From contig VNWV01000020.1 in assembly GCA_009801085.1 (NCBI GenBank), positions 212,414-276,413 of the forward strand: a stretch of DNA of 64,000 bases, given 5' to 3'. Position numbers and translations under genes: made by a program. The notes under the pieces were generated by a model. The model was not told the origin of the DNA, did no database searches, and was given only the letters and a program-made list of their open reading frames with translations. This DNA is from Lasiodiplodia sp. COLG20. Taxonomy: Eukaryota > Ascomycota > Dothideomycetes > Botryosphaeriales > Botryosphaeriaceae. Position 1 is the first letter of the stretch; every line of letters starts with the position of its first letter. Shown here one piece after another: positions 42,857 through 54,364 of the stretch.

Positions 42857-43689
42857 ATGGAGTCCGACCTGACGCCCAAGTTCGCGCCCTTCTTCGGCAT
42901 GGTACGTCTCTCTCACACGTCGCAGCGGCACAGAGCCCAAGCTAACACTGTCCAGGGCGGGATTGCCTTCGCGGTAAGCTCCATTTCCATCGCACCGGCC
43001 TACTAACCTCTCACTGACCCGCCGTCAAGATGATCTTCGGATGTACGTCGCTCGCAGACTCGATGCAGCCACCACTGCCACTACAAGCGCACCGCAACAC
43101 CTACTGACAACCGCACAGGCGTCGGAGCTGCATACGGCACGGCCAAGTCTGGCATCGGCATTTCCGGTGTGGGCACCTTCAGGCCGGACTTGATCATGAA
43201 GGCAAGCACTGCACCAGCGCTGCCGCGGACACAGGCGAGCTAACCGATGGCAGTCGCTCATCCCGGTCGTCATGTCGGGTATCATCGCCGTCTACGCACT
43301 CGTCATTGCCGTTCTCATCGCTGGCGACATGGGCCCGCCGCCGGGCCAGAACTACAGCTTGTTCAGCGGCTTCATGCACCTGGCATGTGGCCTCTCAGTC
43401 GGCCTCACGGGCACTGCCGCCGGATACGCGATTGGCAAAGTGGGAGACATGGTGCGTTTGGAGGCAGTCACAGAACACTTGGGGTGTGCAGTGCTGACTT
43501 CATCAGGGCGTTCGCTCGTACATGCAACAGTCGAGGATCTTCGTTGGCATGGTGCTAATTCTCATTTTCGGCGAAGTCCTGGGTCTCTATGGGTATGCAC
43601 CAAGCTTGACCAAACGGACAACAGCTAGCTAACTAACGGTTGGCAGCCTTATCGTCGGCCTGATCCTCAACACTCACAGCAGGGGTTAA
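42857..43689 (+). CDS. VMA3: V-ATPase proteolipid subunit c
   Basis: Model: join(42857..42901, 42956..42973, 43030..43042, 43119..43201, 43254..43451, 43507..43592, 43647..43689), 161 aa, the normal family length. Seven exons include tiny ones of 18 and 13 nt, and intron 4 uses a GC donor (AAG|GCAAGC). The spliced protein has four helices in two hairpins. Marks are [21 protein letters not shown], and [15 protein letters not shown] followed by the proton-carrying Glu (near residue 142) in [10 protein letters not shown]. It forms the membrane rotor ring of the vacuolar proton pump. High intron density near the 5' end is usual for this gene in filamentous fungi. Confidence 0.95.
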
Positions 43690-43784
43690 GTGGCTGTTCT
43701 GATGGGATACGGATGGCTCACAATACCACCTCAGATACTGGTCTGTGGTTTTTGCTTGTCTTAAAAAGGAAAATGAACAAACAC

Positions 43785-43865
43785 GGGTCTTTGAAGCTAT
43801 CATCCGGATGTAAATGTGGAATTCATAATTAGACATTCACGTCCGGACGATAGCTTCAAGTACCC
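43785..43865. mobile_element. Inverted-repeat element (TCCGGAC family), copy 3
   Basis: 81 bp from GGGTCTTTGAAGCTATCATC to CGGACGATAGCTTCAAGTA(CCC), with an AT-rich centre (GGAATTCATAATTAGAC). It lies ~95 bp after the V-ATPase stop codon, so it may be within the transcribed 3' region. Confidence 0.8.
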
Positions 43866-44718
43866 ATGGCATAGGCGGTGTGTATATGTATATGCTTGTG
43901 TCACGCCATGGCGAATGTATTGCATGAAGGGAAATAAAGGGAGTTCTTGGTTCACGCGGCAGATAAGACAGCAGTGCGACGGCAGAGGCAGCCGAAATTC
44001 GTCATGGGGTCAGTGCCCGTAGCGAAGTCGTCGTGCAAATGGAGAGATTTCGAAGGCACATGGCTTCGGCGACTCGGCAGCGGGTGACGGTCGGGTCCTG
44101 CGGCGCCGACGGATTAAGCTCTGGAACAAGCCGACTCGCGGCAACCTCAGCTCGAGGGCGCGGTGGAGCTCGTCGCCCGGTGTGTTCAGGTGCAGGCCTG
44201 CAGGCGTCTGGTCGCCCTGAGCACGGCCGCGGCCGGCACGGCGTCTCCAAGGCGGCCCGCACGTGCGTCATTCCTGCACGGCGTTTCCGCTGGGCCCCCA
44301 CGCTGCAGGCGCCGGCAGGGTCGAGCGGCTGGTGCGGCTTGAGCGTGCGTGCCTGCGGTCCCAGAGCCGGCGAGCGTGCTGGAGGCTCTCTGCCTGGAAG
44401 CCGGTGGAATTGGGGCGCATTGGGCGGCGTCGGAGTGGATGGGGCGGTGGGCGGGACCGGGGCCTTGTCAGCGGCTGTCAGATGAAGCGTGAAGCGTCAT
44501 TGCTGTGAGATTCGCGCCGGCTCAGGCCCCTCTATCAAAACACAATCGCGACCGCCGCTTTGCATCACCTATTCAGCTGCCCCAGGCACCTTTACCTCGC
44601 CCCGCCGCTCCACTGCGCCGGCCTAGCACGCGCGATGTGCTGAGCCTCCCTCGCACCACGAGATCCATCAGCGCCCGTCTCCGCCCGCAGAGCCTTCGTC
44701 GCCCCAAGCGCATCGGCC
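43866..44718. other. Intergenic, PKA promoter region
   Basis: The GC-rich part (44030-44500) has open frames on both strands without family features. The start of the kinase gene follows a C-rich leader. Confidence 0.4.
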
Positions 44719-46250
44719 ATGGCCGCAGCCGCGATGCACCACCTCGTCCCGCACAGCATGCGCAGCTCGCACAACGACGACCCACACCACCACTACTCGC
44801 AGCAGATGGCGCAGCGCGAGCAGGAAAAGAACCACCTCGCCGCCTGGGAGGCCGAAAAGCAGACGCTCGAGCCCGATGTCGTCGCCCAGGACCCGGCCAA
44901 GAAGCGCGTCGGCCACTCTTCGCGCCACCTGCGCTGCGAAGACTTTGAGCTCATAAAGACTCTGGGCACCGGTATGCGCAAAGCCTGCTCTCCGCGCGGC
45001 GTACACGCCTGCTAAGCCTGTGCCTTGTTAGGGACGTTTGCGAGAGTCTGGCTTGCGCGCCTGTCCAATTCTCGGCAAGGCGACGCGGACAAGGTCTTTG
45101 CGCTGAAGATCCTCCGCAAGGTCGACGGTATGCCTTCCTGCTGCGCCCCGCTCCCCGATGCCGTTGCGCCTGACACCATGCGCTAGTGATCCGCCTCAAG
45201 CAAGTCGAGCATGTGCGCAACGAGCGCAACGTCTTGGCCGCCGTTGCCGGCCATCCCTTCATTACCACCATGGTTGCGAGCTTCCAGGACCACGATTCTC
45301 TCTACATGCTTGTCAGTGTGCCGATGCCCGTCCGCATGCCCGCTCCTGCTGACCGTGCTTTCCTCCCAGCTCGATTACTGCCCCGGCGGTGAGGTCTTCA
45401 GCTACTTGCGCCGAGCACGTCGCTTCAACGAGCCGACTTCGCAATTTTACGCTGCCGAAATTGTGCTAATTCTCGAGTTCCTCCACGAAAAGGAAGGAGT
45501 TGCTTACCGAGACCTGAAGCCTGAGAACATTCTCATAGACGCAGAGGGCCACCTCAAGCTGGTTGACTTCGGCTTCGCAAAGAAAGTCGACAACAGTCAG
45601 TCACCATTGCCGCTTCCTCTGTGAGTTGTGCTAACCGGGCTGAAGGGGAAACGTACACATTATGTGGTACGCCTGAATACCTGGCGCCCGAAGTGATCAG
45701 AAATACGGGTAAAGTCTTGTTATCGATGCTCTTTTTGACGGGCGGCTGATTGAAGATTAGGCCATGGCTGCGCCGTTGACTGGTGGGCTTTTGGAATTTT
45801 GGTCTACGAATTCCTCGTTGGCCAGCCTCCTTTCTGGGACCAAAACCCGATGAAGATTTATGAGCAGTATGATCCTCAGAGTTCTGCGTCGCCTCAAGTT
45901 TATGTCGCGCTGACTTTTCGCCTCCCAGAATTGTTGAGGGCAGAGTCCGCTTCCCATCAGCCATGTCTCCCGACGCACGAGACCTGATCAGCAAGCTATG
46001 CACCGTCGATACGTCCAAACGACTTGGTAACCTCAAGGGCGGTGCTGCAGCAGTGAAAGCACACCCCTGGTTCCGGCATATTGACTGGGATGCATTGTAC
46101 CACCGCAAGGTGCAGGGACCGATTGTACCACACCTGCGCGGGCCTGCCGATACGCGGAACTTTGATGAGTATGACCCAGAGCCCGAAGGCCGTGCACCGT
46201 ACACGGAAGACATGGCCAAGAAGTATGACGAGATGTTCAAAGATTTCTGA
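44719..46250 (+). CDS. cAMP-dependent protein kinase catalytic subunit
   Basis: Model: join(44719..44971, 45032..45127, 45187..45311, 45370..45595, 45646..45708, 45761..45866, 45929..46250), 396 aa. Six introns of 50-62 nt all preserve frame. The kinase domain starts [15 protein letters not shown], with A-L-K-I-L-R-K, the catalytic loop [14 protein letters not shown], and the activation segment [14 protein letters not shown] carrying the PDK1-type Thr. It ends in F-K-D-F, the AGC hydrophobic motif. PKA mediates cAMP control of growth, morphogenesis and nutrient sensing. The ~75-residue N-terminus is His/Gln-rich. Tail details suggest the second fungal isoform (PkaC2-like), but this is tentative. 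Confidence 0.93.
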
Positions 46251-47700
46251 GGAGTTGAATGACGCATGAATCAAAATGAAGAGAAAACAAAAAAGAAAAT
46301 GACCAAGCAGCAGACTGCGCGGAGCAAATTCAAATCCGTTTTTAAGAACAGAGGCAGCATCGCAATGCCTACGACGACTTACGAGCGATCTCTGTACTCA
46401 ATGGTGTTTTATGGGAGGGCTTGGGCGGCTTGATACCTTTTGGAATCATCACGTACATTGGGTACAGCATTAAATACTCTGTTTTTTTTTTTTTTGTTTC
46501 CTTGTTTGTTTACGGCAGACGCTGTACAGTGTACTTAAACTACTCTTAGGCCGTAGTACCCTCCTTTGCTCGGGTTAGTATTGCAGTTGGTAGATGTGAG
46601 AGCAAGGATGAGGATCAGATACGATGAATGAATGCGCGGCGTTCTGGCTTATTTCTGCATGGCTGACCGCTTGAACCAGCGTCGGAGCCGAGTAGCCTTC
46701 AAACGGAAGCAGTCGCGACGAGATCCGGATGGATGTTCGCTCGTCTGATGGTCGAGGTAGTTGAACGTCTCGCCCGGGTGCTCTCGTTCCACGCGTCTTG
46801 AATTCTGCATTGCGACATGGACACGTAAATCACTGCACATCCTCACCGGTGCAGAACCCTGGTCTTCCTTGCCGATATTCCGCCGTGGGGCTGGTCATAT
46901 GAACGGACTTTTGAGACAAAGTCCACAATTACAACACAGAAGCCGCCGAGCATAAATCCCCGCTGACGCCGATGCCCGTGGGCATGCCGGCGATGAGGAT
47001 GAACAGGGGTTACTACTTGGTATCAATCTAGCGGGAAAAAGACGTCTCTCATTTGATTTCCGTCATCGCTGCAAATGGTGGGGAAAATATTTTATTGATC
47101 GCGCTATATCAGATATGATTCTTTTCGGACATATTTTAGCCCTCAGCAGGCATTGTACTGCGTGGTCGCGTTGCTTTCTTTGATTTTCCTCTTCTGCCGT
47201 CCCATCACACGTCGCAGATGCTACACTAGCGCGGCCGAATTGGCCGGGGAACCGCGGCAGTGCAACTCTGGATGGTGTACAGATCCGGCATGCGAGATCG
47301 ATCCTAGGGCCTCAACAAATGGGGACCGCTGGGATTAGATCAGCAAGCTTCGGTGCTGCTCGTCGTGGTATAAGCCTGGAGGGCTGATCGGAGTGCCGAA
47401 TCAGGCAAGTGGTTAGGAGGCACGCAGAAGCAAGCGAGCCAACCCCGCGCCCCCATCGCCGGAACCCCGCATCCTGACCACCAGCCCGCCTTTTGCGCCC
47501 AATTTGATCCACGCTTTCTCCTGAGACGTCCGCCGCTGATATCCGCTCCGCACCAATGCGCCCTGCTTCTGCTCGTGTTACCCGAGGCCGCAGCTTGCCG
47601 CACCCCCTCCCGCACCGCCGCCGCCGCACCGCTGTTTCTCAGGGCCCAGCGCCCGTCGACCACCCATGCCGCCTCCCGCTCGAGCTCCTCCCCCGCGAAT
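46251..47700. other. Intergenic, no gene seen
   Basis: About 1.45 kb with a T-run near 46481-46495 and no supported frame. The 3' end is the promoter and leader of the acyl-CoA synthetase gene. Confidence 0.4.
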
Positions 47701-49947
47701 ATGCTGCTGCGTCGGTCCGCATTGGTGCGCCGTTGGTCCCCTAGCGCTGCCATCGCGACAAGATCTCTTGGAACGTCAGCCTGTCTCTCTTCACCCCTTG
47801 CAGCCGCCACCGGTATCCGCCCGCCTCGACGCGGGAAACGAAGCTGCTTGGCCTCGACGTCATCGCCGCTGCCACCCATCGGTCGCCGCAGTCTCTTGAC
47901 CCAAGCTTTTGCAAGAGGCCCTACTGAGGTACTGAACCTGTACTTTCCTTGCCCAGTATTCAAGCAAATTGTGGCTAATGCCAAGGGGGCCTGTGTAGCC
48001 GCCACTGCTGGAACAAACGGTGGGCGAGCATTTTTCGTCGATAGTAGCGGAGCATGGTGATCGGAAAGCGTAAGGATTTCCCAGTCCGTCATTCTTGGAG
48101 GCGCAATTGCTGAGCTGGTTGCCTTAGGGTTATCTCCCACCACCAGCAAACCGACCTCACGTACGATGAATTGGATCGAGCAAGCAATGCCCTTGCCCGA
48201 GGGTTGCAAAGTCTTGGGGTGAAGAAAGGTGACCGTGTCGCCGTGTCTTTGGGCAACAACATTGAATATGCAACTGTACATCATCTCCTTCACTGTTACT
48301 CTGGCATTGACTAACCAGGAATTCAGGTGACTTATGCACTCTTCAAGCTCGGCGGTATCCTCGTCCCTCTAAATCCAGCCTTCAATGCTGCCCAGGTCGT
48401 ATCCGCGCTCTCCCATCTCGAGGCATCGCACTTGATCATCGGCACCGAGACGAACCTTCCCCGCAAGGAGCCACGATCCAATGTCCCGCTTTTAACTCAC
48501 CTGCTGCCCAACCTTCGGGGCAACTCAGGGATAGAGTCAGAGCTCGTCCCCTCTTTGAAGGGAGTTGTAATTGTGGACAACTCCGACGGTCGAATCGACC
48601 CTGATGAATTCCCCTGTTTGACCAAATTTGAAGATGTTGCACCCCGAGGAATAGAAGCCCAGCTACCTCTCCCCGATCAAATGCTCCATCCCAATGACAT
48701 CACAAATATTCAATTCACCTCAGGCACAACCTCTATGCCAAAAGCAGCATGTTTGACACACCGGTCAATCCTGAACAACGGCAACAGCATAGGAGACAGG
48801 ATGCTTTTAACGCCAGAAGACATTGTCTGTTGCCCACCTCCCCTCTTCCAGTGAGCCACCACCACCGCCCCTCTCTTCCGTGAGCGCCCACTTCTCTAAC
48901 ACCGGCTGCAGCTGCTTCGGCTGCATCCTCGGCTACATGGCAACTGCCACCCACGGCTCAGCCATCGTCTTCCCCACCGAGTCCTTCAACGCGGAAGCCG
49001 CGCTGCGCGCGGTGCAGCAATATGGCGCCACGGCGCTCTACGGCGTGCCTACCATGTTCCTCGCCGAGCTTGAGCTGCTCGCTTCGGGCGCCGTGCCTGC
49101 AACAGGTCTCTCGCAGCTGCGCACGGGCATCGCCGCCGGCAGCTCCATCCCGGCGGAGCTGATGCGCAAGCTGCACCGCGTGCTCAATCTGACCGAGCTC
49201 ACCATCTGCTACGGCATGACAGAAACCAGCCCTGTCAGTGCGATGACGACAACCGACGACCCGCTGCAGAAGCGCATCGAGACGGTCGGCCGCTTGCTGC
49301 CGCATGTCACAGCCAAGGTCGTGTGCCCGACGGATCGGACGAAGGTGCTGGGTGTGGGCGAGAGGGGCGAGTTGGTTGTGAGCGGGTACTTGACGATGAA
49401 GGGGTATTGGGACGACGCGGAGAAGACGGCGGAGGTGTTGGTGCCGGATGAGGTGGGAAACATGTGGATGCACGTTAGTCTTCCGTTCCCTTTTCCCATC
49501 CTGCCCTTGGTTTTCCATCATGCTGACGACCGAGCGCCGCGAGAACAGACGGGCGACGAAGCCAGCATTGACGCCGACGGCTACGTCTCCATCACCGGCC
49601 GCATCAAGGACCTCATCATCAAGGGCGGCGAGAACATCCACCCGCTCGAAGTCGAAAACTGCCTGCTCGCCCACCCGGCCGTCTTCGAGGTCTCTGTCGT
49701 CGGCCTGCCGGACGAGCGCTACGGCGAGGTCGTTGCCGCTTTTGTCATCGTACACGAAGGCATGGAGGGGAGCATGGATGCGGACGGGATCCGGGATTGG
49801 GTCAGACAGATGCTCAGCCATCACCTCGTCCCCAAATACGTGTTTTGGACGGATGGCCTCCCCAAGACGGCGAGTGGGAAGATTCAGAAGTTCAAGTTGA
49901 AGGAGGAGGGGGTCAAGTTGGTGGCGGAGGGGAGGGGGTCGGACTAG
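47701..49947 (+). CDS. Acyl-CoA synthetase (AMP-binding), ACSF2-like
   Basis: Model: join(47701..47928, 47999..48069, 48128..48275, 48327..48850, 48912..49473, 49549..49947), 643 aa. Every join is in phase; the 71-nt second exon is needed for L-L-E-Q-T-V-G-E-H-F before A-V-I-S-H-H-Q-Q. The ATG at 47701 starts M-L-L-R-R-S-A-L-V-R-R-W, an Arg-rich presequence suggesting mitochondria. The ATP-binding loop is F-T-S-G-T-T-S-M-P-K-A; later come Y-G-M-T-E-T-S-P and the C-terminal hinge and lysine motifs (G-R-I-K-D-L-I-I-K-G-G-E-N and P-K-T-A-S-G-K-I-Q-K). The enzyme should activate a fatty or related acid with ATP and CoA; chain length is not predictable. Position 7 of the loop is Ser where Gly is usual. 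Confidence 0.9.
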
Positions 49948-49997
49948 AGAGAGGTAGAATAGCACGCAACCTTGGTTGATTTTTTTGTTCACATCAT

Positions 49998-50077
49998 GGG
50001 TACTTGAAGCCAACGTCCGGACGCAAATGTCGAATTAATAATTATACACCACCGTCCGGACGATAGCTCCACGTCCC
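49998..50077. mobile_element. Inverted-repeat element (TCCGGAC family), copy 4
   Basis: GGGTACTTGAAGCCAACGTC...CGGACGATAGCTCCACGTCC, about 80 bp, centre GTCGAATTAATAATTATAC. It lies 50 bp after the acyl-CoA synthetase stop. Confidence 0.75.
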
Positions 50078-50154
50078 CACACAAGTCAAATAACTGCCCG
50101 CGAACATGGTGAAAACTATCTCTGTTCCAAGTCTCTGGTGTTCTTCTGTACATA

Positions 50155-50640
50155 AAGACACTTCGTCCGCCATCCACCTCAGAAATCCGGTGCATGTGCT
50201 TTGGTTGTCCACGCCAATGGCACGCAGGATCCCGACTTGGAGGTGGTGTATATGCCCAACTGGGCACACCTATCGCGACGTGCTCATGGTGTTGCGGCGA
50301 AGTCCCGCCCCTGATATTCTTCGATACATCACGACACTTCGCCCACCGCCCCCCTCAGAAATCCGGAGCATGTGCTGTGATTCTCCAAGTCAATGGCACG
50401 CAGGATCCCGACTTGGAGATGGCGTATATGCCCGACTGGCCGCACCTATCGCGGCATGCCCGCGGAGTTGCGGCGCGCTGCGGCGCGCTCGCGGGGATGC
50501 GGCTTCCTCGCGGTGCTGTGGCTCCTACTCTGGATGAGTTGACTGGGCGCAGCGCGTCGAGCGCGCGGTGCTGCGGCTTCTACTCTCGATGAGCTGAGCG
50601 ACTGAATGAGGGCCCGACTGGGCGCACCTGTCGCGGCGTG
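50155..50640. repeat. Tandem duplication of ~170 bp plus partial third unit
   Basis: CAATGGCACGCAGGATCCCG followed by ACTTGGAG occurs at about 50213 and 50391. Both are preceded by CTCAGAAATCCGG and followed by GTATATGCCC and CACCTATCGCG. A third, partial unit starts near 50608 (GCCCGACTGGGCGCACCTGT). Long frames here arise from the repeat, not from a gene. Confidence 0.75.
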
Positions 50641-50929
50641 TCCGCGGAGTTGCGGCGCGCTCGCGGTGCTGCGGCTTCCTCGCGGTGCTGTGGCTTCCTC
50701 GCAGTGCTGTAGCTCCTGCTCTGGATGAGCTGGCTGGGCGCAGCGCGTCGAGCGCGCGGTCTTGCGGCTTCTGCTCTGGAGGGGATGACGTGCGCAGCGT
50801 TCGTAGAGGGAAGCCGCACCCAGGCCGCCGCGCGGGTATATCTATCGCCCGCCTCTCCCAGTCCTCTTCTTTTCTTCTTCACCCCATTTTTACGAAAAGT
50901 ACGTACGCCAACTGCCCACGCATCCCCTC

Positions 50930-51055
50930 CGCCCCTCGTCCGCAACCATCATCTTCTTCGCGAATCCTCCTTGCCCCTCGTCCGCGACCTTCATCTTCTT
51001 CACGCATCCGCCTTGCCCCTCGTCCGCAACCTTCATCTTCTTCACGAATCCCGCC
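50930..51055. repeat. Three ~41-bp tandem repeats
   Basis: GCCCCTCGTCCGCAACCATC, then ATCTTCTTC(G/A)CG(A/C)ATCC, repeated three times in a row. A looser repeat of CCGCTCCGCCGTCACCCAC follows at 51098-51215. Both lie in the probable leader of the gene at 51255. Confidence 0.7.
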
Positions 51056-51254
51056 CTCGTCCTTCGATCCGCTCAGCCTGCACTCATGTCCCCGTCCACC
51101 ACCGCTCCGCCGTCACCCACGTCCCATCCCACCGCTCCGCCTTCAACCGTTCCCAGTCTACCGTCGCTCCGCCGTCACCCACACTCCAACCTACCGCTCC
51201 GCCGTCACATGTCCTTCCGATTCGGGAACTGCGCTAACTCGATCTGGCAACAGA

Positions 51255-51525
51255 ATGGAGCTCGTTCGCGATCCCGTCGACATCTTCGCTCCGGGGGGCC
51301 GTAAGTCTGACCCTCCCTCTTGCTCACTTGCATCTTGCTAACTGTTTTACAGAGTGGTCGTGGCTGGCCGTGGGCCAGATTGTGGTTGGCGGTGTGGGCT
51401 CTTCGGTGGCCTTCGCCGTCTTGGTCAAGGTTTACGGCTGGGGCCTGCCGAAGGCCCGCCAAGCGGTGGCGGCGCTTCGGCGTCGGGCTAGGGGGGAGCC
51501 CGACCTCGAGCGCGGTGACGCGTAG
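51255..51525 (+). CDS. Small glycine-zipper membrane protein
   Basis: Model: join(51255..51300, 51353..51525), 72 aa. The 52-nt intron (GTAAGT...GCTAAC...ACAG) is near perfect. The protein begins M-E-L-V-R-D-P-V-D-I-F-A-P-G-G and has one predicted helix, W-L-A-V-G-Q-I-V-V-G-G-V-G-S-S-V-A-F, with G-x-x-x-x-G-G-x-G spacing. It ends in a basic amphipathic tail (A-L-R-R-R-A-R-G-E-P-D-L-E). The upstream frame is open for another ~190 codons through tandem repeats, so a longer N-terminus is possible. Related but broken copies are at 26.7, 59.0 and 63.5-63.9 kb. I do not recognise the family. Glycine zippers often mediate helix packing or pore formation, but function here is unknown. Confidence 0.6.
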
Positions 51526-51599
51526 GACCCTACCGTCGCGGACAAGCCGGCAGTCAAGTCAATCCTCACTGTCCGGTGGACTCCACGGTAGGGCACCGC

Positions 51600-51910
51600 C
51601 GTCACAACGCCTGGGCCCGAGGCGAAGATCCCACGTCCAAGTGGGGGAGTCGAAGGCTTGGAGGAAACGCACGAGGCTGAGATCCCACGTCCAAGTGGGG
51701 GAGCTGATGTGCGTCCTCCCCGCGGCAAGTCACCGCCGCCACAGTCTGCGTGACCCACAAGGCCAGTCCCCTGGCCCCCAAAAAAACCCAAAAAAAATTT
51801 GAAAAAAAAAAAACGAACTCCAAAAAAAGTTCGACCAAAAAAAGGTTGAAAAAAAAAAAAACGAACTCCAAAAAAGTTTGACCAAAAAAAGTTTGAAAAA
51901 AAAAAAGAAC
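51600..51910. repeat. Short direct repeats and A-rich ~43-bp repeats
   Basis: GAGATCCCACGTCCAAGTGG-type sequence occurs twice (~51626 and ~51680). From ~51797 an A-rich unit (GAAAAAAAAAAAACGAACTC, CAAAAAAAGTTCGACC) is repeated about two and a half times. Confidence 0.7.
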
Positions 51911-53689
51911 TTCACAATACCCTCTGTAACTGACCGGTCTGTTTCTGTTTTTGTTTTGTTCGCAATTCCTTCCTGTTTTCCTTTGTTGGGTTCGAACTTT
52001 CTTCCTGTTTTCCTGTTTCGAACTGAACCTCCTGTTTTCCTTTGTTGGGTTGTTGTTCGTTTGTACTCGCTGTATACCCTTTTCTCATCCGTTCTTGGCG
52101 ATTTGGGCGTTCCGTTCCTGTTTCTCTCTGTCTGCTGGGCCGCATTGAAGTGTCCTTTGAAGAAACCTTGGGTAAGTCCTTCTTCAACTTCCGAGAGGGT
52201 CTACCTATCCGCTGACAACTGCTTCCCATAGGAGCGAGAGACTTCACGAAGTGGCTCAACACAACCCGGTTGGTCCTCCGGTCATCTCATCCACAACTCG
52301 ACGACCACTGCGACACATCAAGCCTGCAGAGCATCTACCTCATCGCCTCTTCCCAACCGCCGATGAACCTCATCGTCCATCGTACCCTTCGCCAAGGCCC
52401 TGCCACCGCGCAGCATCACTTCCATGAAGATACCCTTCGCCAAGGCCATGCCACCATGTCATCAGGCAGCATCACTTCGATGAAGTCATCCTTTGCCAAG
52501 GCCATGTCACCACGCAGCATGAAGATACCCTCTTCCAAGGCCATGCCACTTCCATGAAGATACCCTTCGTCAAGGCCATGTCACCAGTTCCATGAAGATA
52601 CACTTCGCCAAGGCCATGTCACCGGCAATGAACCATGCCCTCACTCGCTGGCTCGCACTCTGTGTCAACATCATCGGCTGGCTGGCCAAGCTCTACCCAT
52701 TCCAGACGGCACCGGGGACTCCAGGCTACATGCCATCTCAACGAATCAAGCTGGGACCTTCCATCATGGCCAGAGGCAACTGGAAAGCATCAAGACTTCT
52801 ACCAAGCGGACATGTCAAACCCTTCCCCTTCAACGCAGGTTGCTCGCCGCACTCATCCACCGAACGCAATTGCACTGCAACTTCATACCGCTTACCTGAT
52901 GCCTGGAACCCATCATCGGCTACCTCATACTGGTACATCACTGGCCCATTGCCGCTTGCTTGCCGCTGCAGACCCCCATCGCCGACCGTGGAATCTTGAC
53001 ACCAGCCGTTGGCACTTGGTCCTTCAACACTGGTCACTCACCACTCATTGCTTACCACTGGCCGCTTGACTCTGGTTGCACATCATCGGCTGCTCATCGT
53101 CCGTTGCTCTTCGGTGGCTTCTCAGTGTCGCCTGTCCATCGTCGGCTACTCTTCATTGGCTGCTCCCCATCAAGGACATGCACGATCAACGGCCTGCCAG
53201 CTTGACTTGACTTCTACTCTTCTGCAACAAAGGACAAGCTCTCTCTTAACACAACAACGTGCCAAAGAAGGACCATTGAGAGGACCTTCCGGTTCACTCT
53301 GGCTCACCATCACCGACTGTTTCCTGACCCAGGCCCTGGCTCCTTTCGCCTCGGACCGGTTTTCATCCCACTGGCAGCTCTACTACGCGTCTTCACTTCG
53401 CGCTCCTCCACCACAGCGGTCCACTCACTTCTCTGTTGCACGAAGCGGTCTCTGAGGTTTCACAACATCACTGTCGCCCTCTGTTGCGCTTCTTCTTCGA
53501 CTTGAAGTCACGTCACTCCTCGGTGGCCTTGAACGGTCTCAGGACATCTGAACATCACCATTGTTCTTCACTGCGCTCCTTTCTCGACTGACAGATGCCT
53601 GTCATTGTGGCTCATGGTTGCATTGCTGGGAGTTGTTTGTTTCATTCTGATTTCGTCTTGTACTCTTGTCTCTTCCTAAATGTACTGTA
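51911..53689. repeat. Accessory sequence with short tandem repeats, no supported gene
   Basis: TTCCTGTTTTCCTTTGTTGG recurs at ~51970-52055. A unit like GAAGATACCCTTCGCCAAGG followed by CCATG(C/T)CACCA recurs between 52380 and 52625. An intron-like segment (GTAAGTCC...CTGACA...CATAG, ~52172-52231) hints at an unrecognised transcript. No protein family was identified. Confidence 0.45.
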
Positions 53690-53965
53690 CTATAGCATCA
53701 ATCACCTGTAGAATAGTTCCGCTCAGCTCTTCACCGAGATGTATGTACCTCCAAGTGCGCATCACACATCAGAGCACAACAAATACAAGGAAAGCTGCAC
53801 AGCGACTTAGGATCAACCCGTGCAACACAGTGACCATATACCGTGCCTTGCTCGTCTCCCAAGCGCCTCCACTCACTGAGGATGCTTTGTCTCGGCGGGA
53901 CGAGCTTCCATTCCACCATCAAGGGGCATGTGCGTGCATGTGCACGGTCTTGGCAGAGGTGTGGG
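53690..53965. repeat. Dispersed repeat, copy 1 (paired with 62221-62515)
   Basis: TAGCATCAATCACCTG, CAGCTCTTCAC, AAGGAAAGCTG, CCGTGCAACACA, CCGTGCCTTGCTC and CGGCGGGACGAGC occur in the same order as at 62.2 kb. The two copies are substantially diverged, and their frames are not consistent with a conserved protein. Confidence 0.7.
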
Positions 53966-54364
53966 CGGTCACGTCATCACCTTCGCCTGGCGTAGGAGTT
54001 CGGCGTTTGGGAGTGAGGATTGGATATGTACAAAAAGACTCTGGAGTGCCGCTAAGGACTACCTTTCCGACAGAATGGCCGCCGCTGTTTGGTCATCGCG
54101 CCCAAGCAGCAGTTCGTTTCTCGCACAGGCTCACATGATGCAATGGCTCTTCAACCGCCTTCCCCCTCTCCGCCTGCCACCTATATCCAAATATCCCAGC
54201 CGGCATGAGTGGGGGACTTGTGCTGGGCGAGGCGGCGGGTGCAGAGGGCGACAACGGCACTGGGGAGGTTGAGGGCGAGCGAGAGGGCGTGGATGTGGTG
54301 CCAGAAGTAGGCGGCTGTGTTGTCGTGGGAGGAGGGCGGGTCTGTGTTGTCGTCATCGTCATTG

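Noticed and set aside
48958..50013. 351-codon minus-strand open frame
   Set aside because: Antisense to the acyl-CoA synthetase exons, crossing their introns; no motif.
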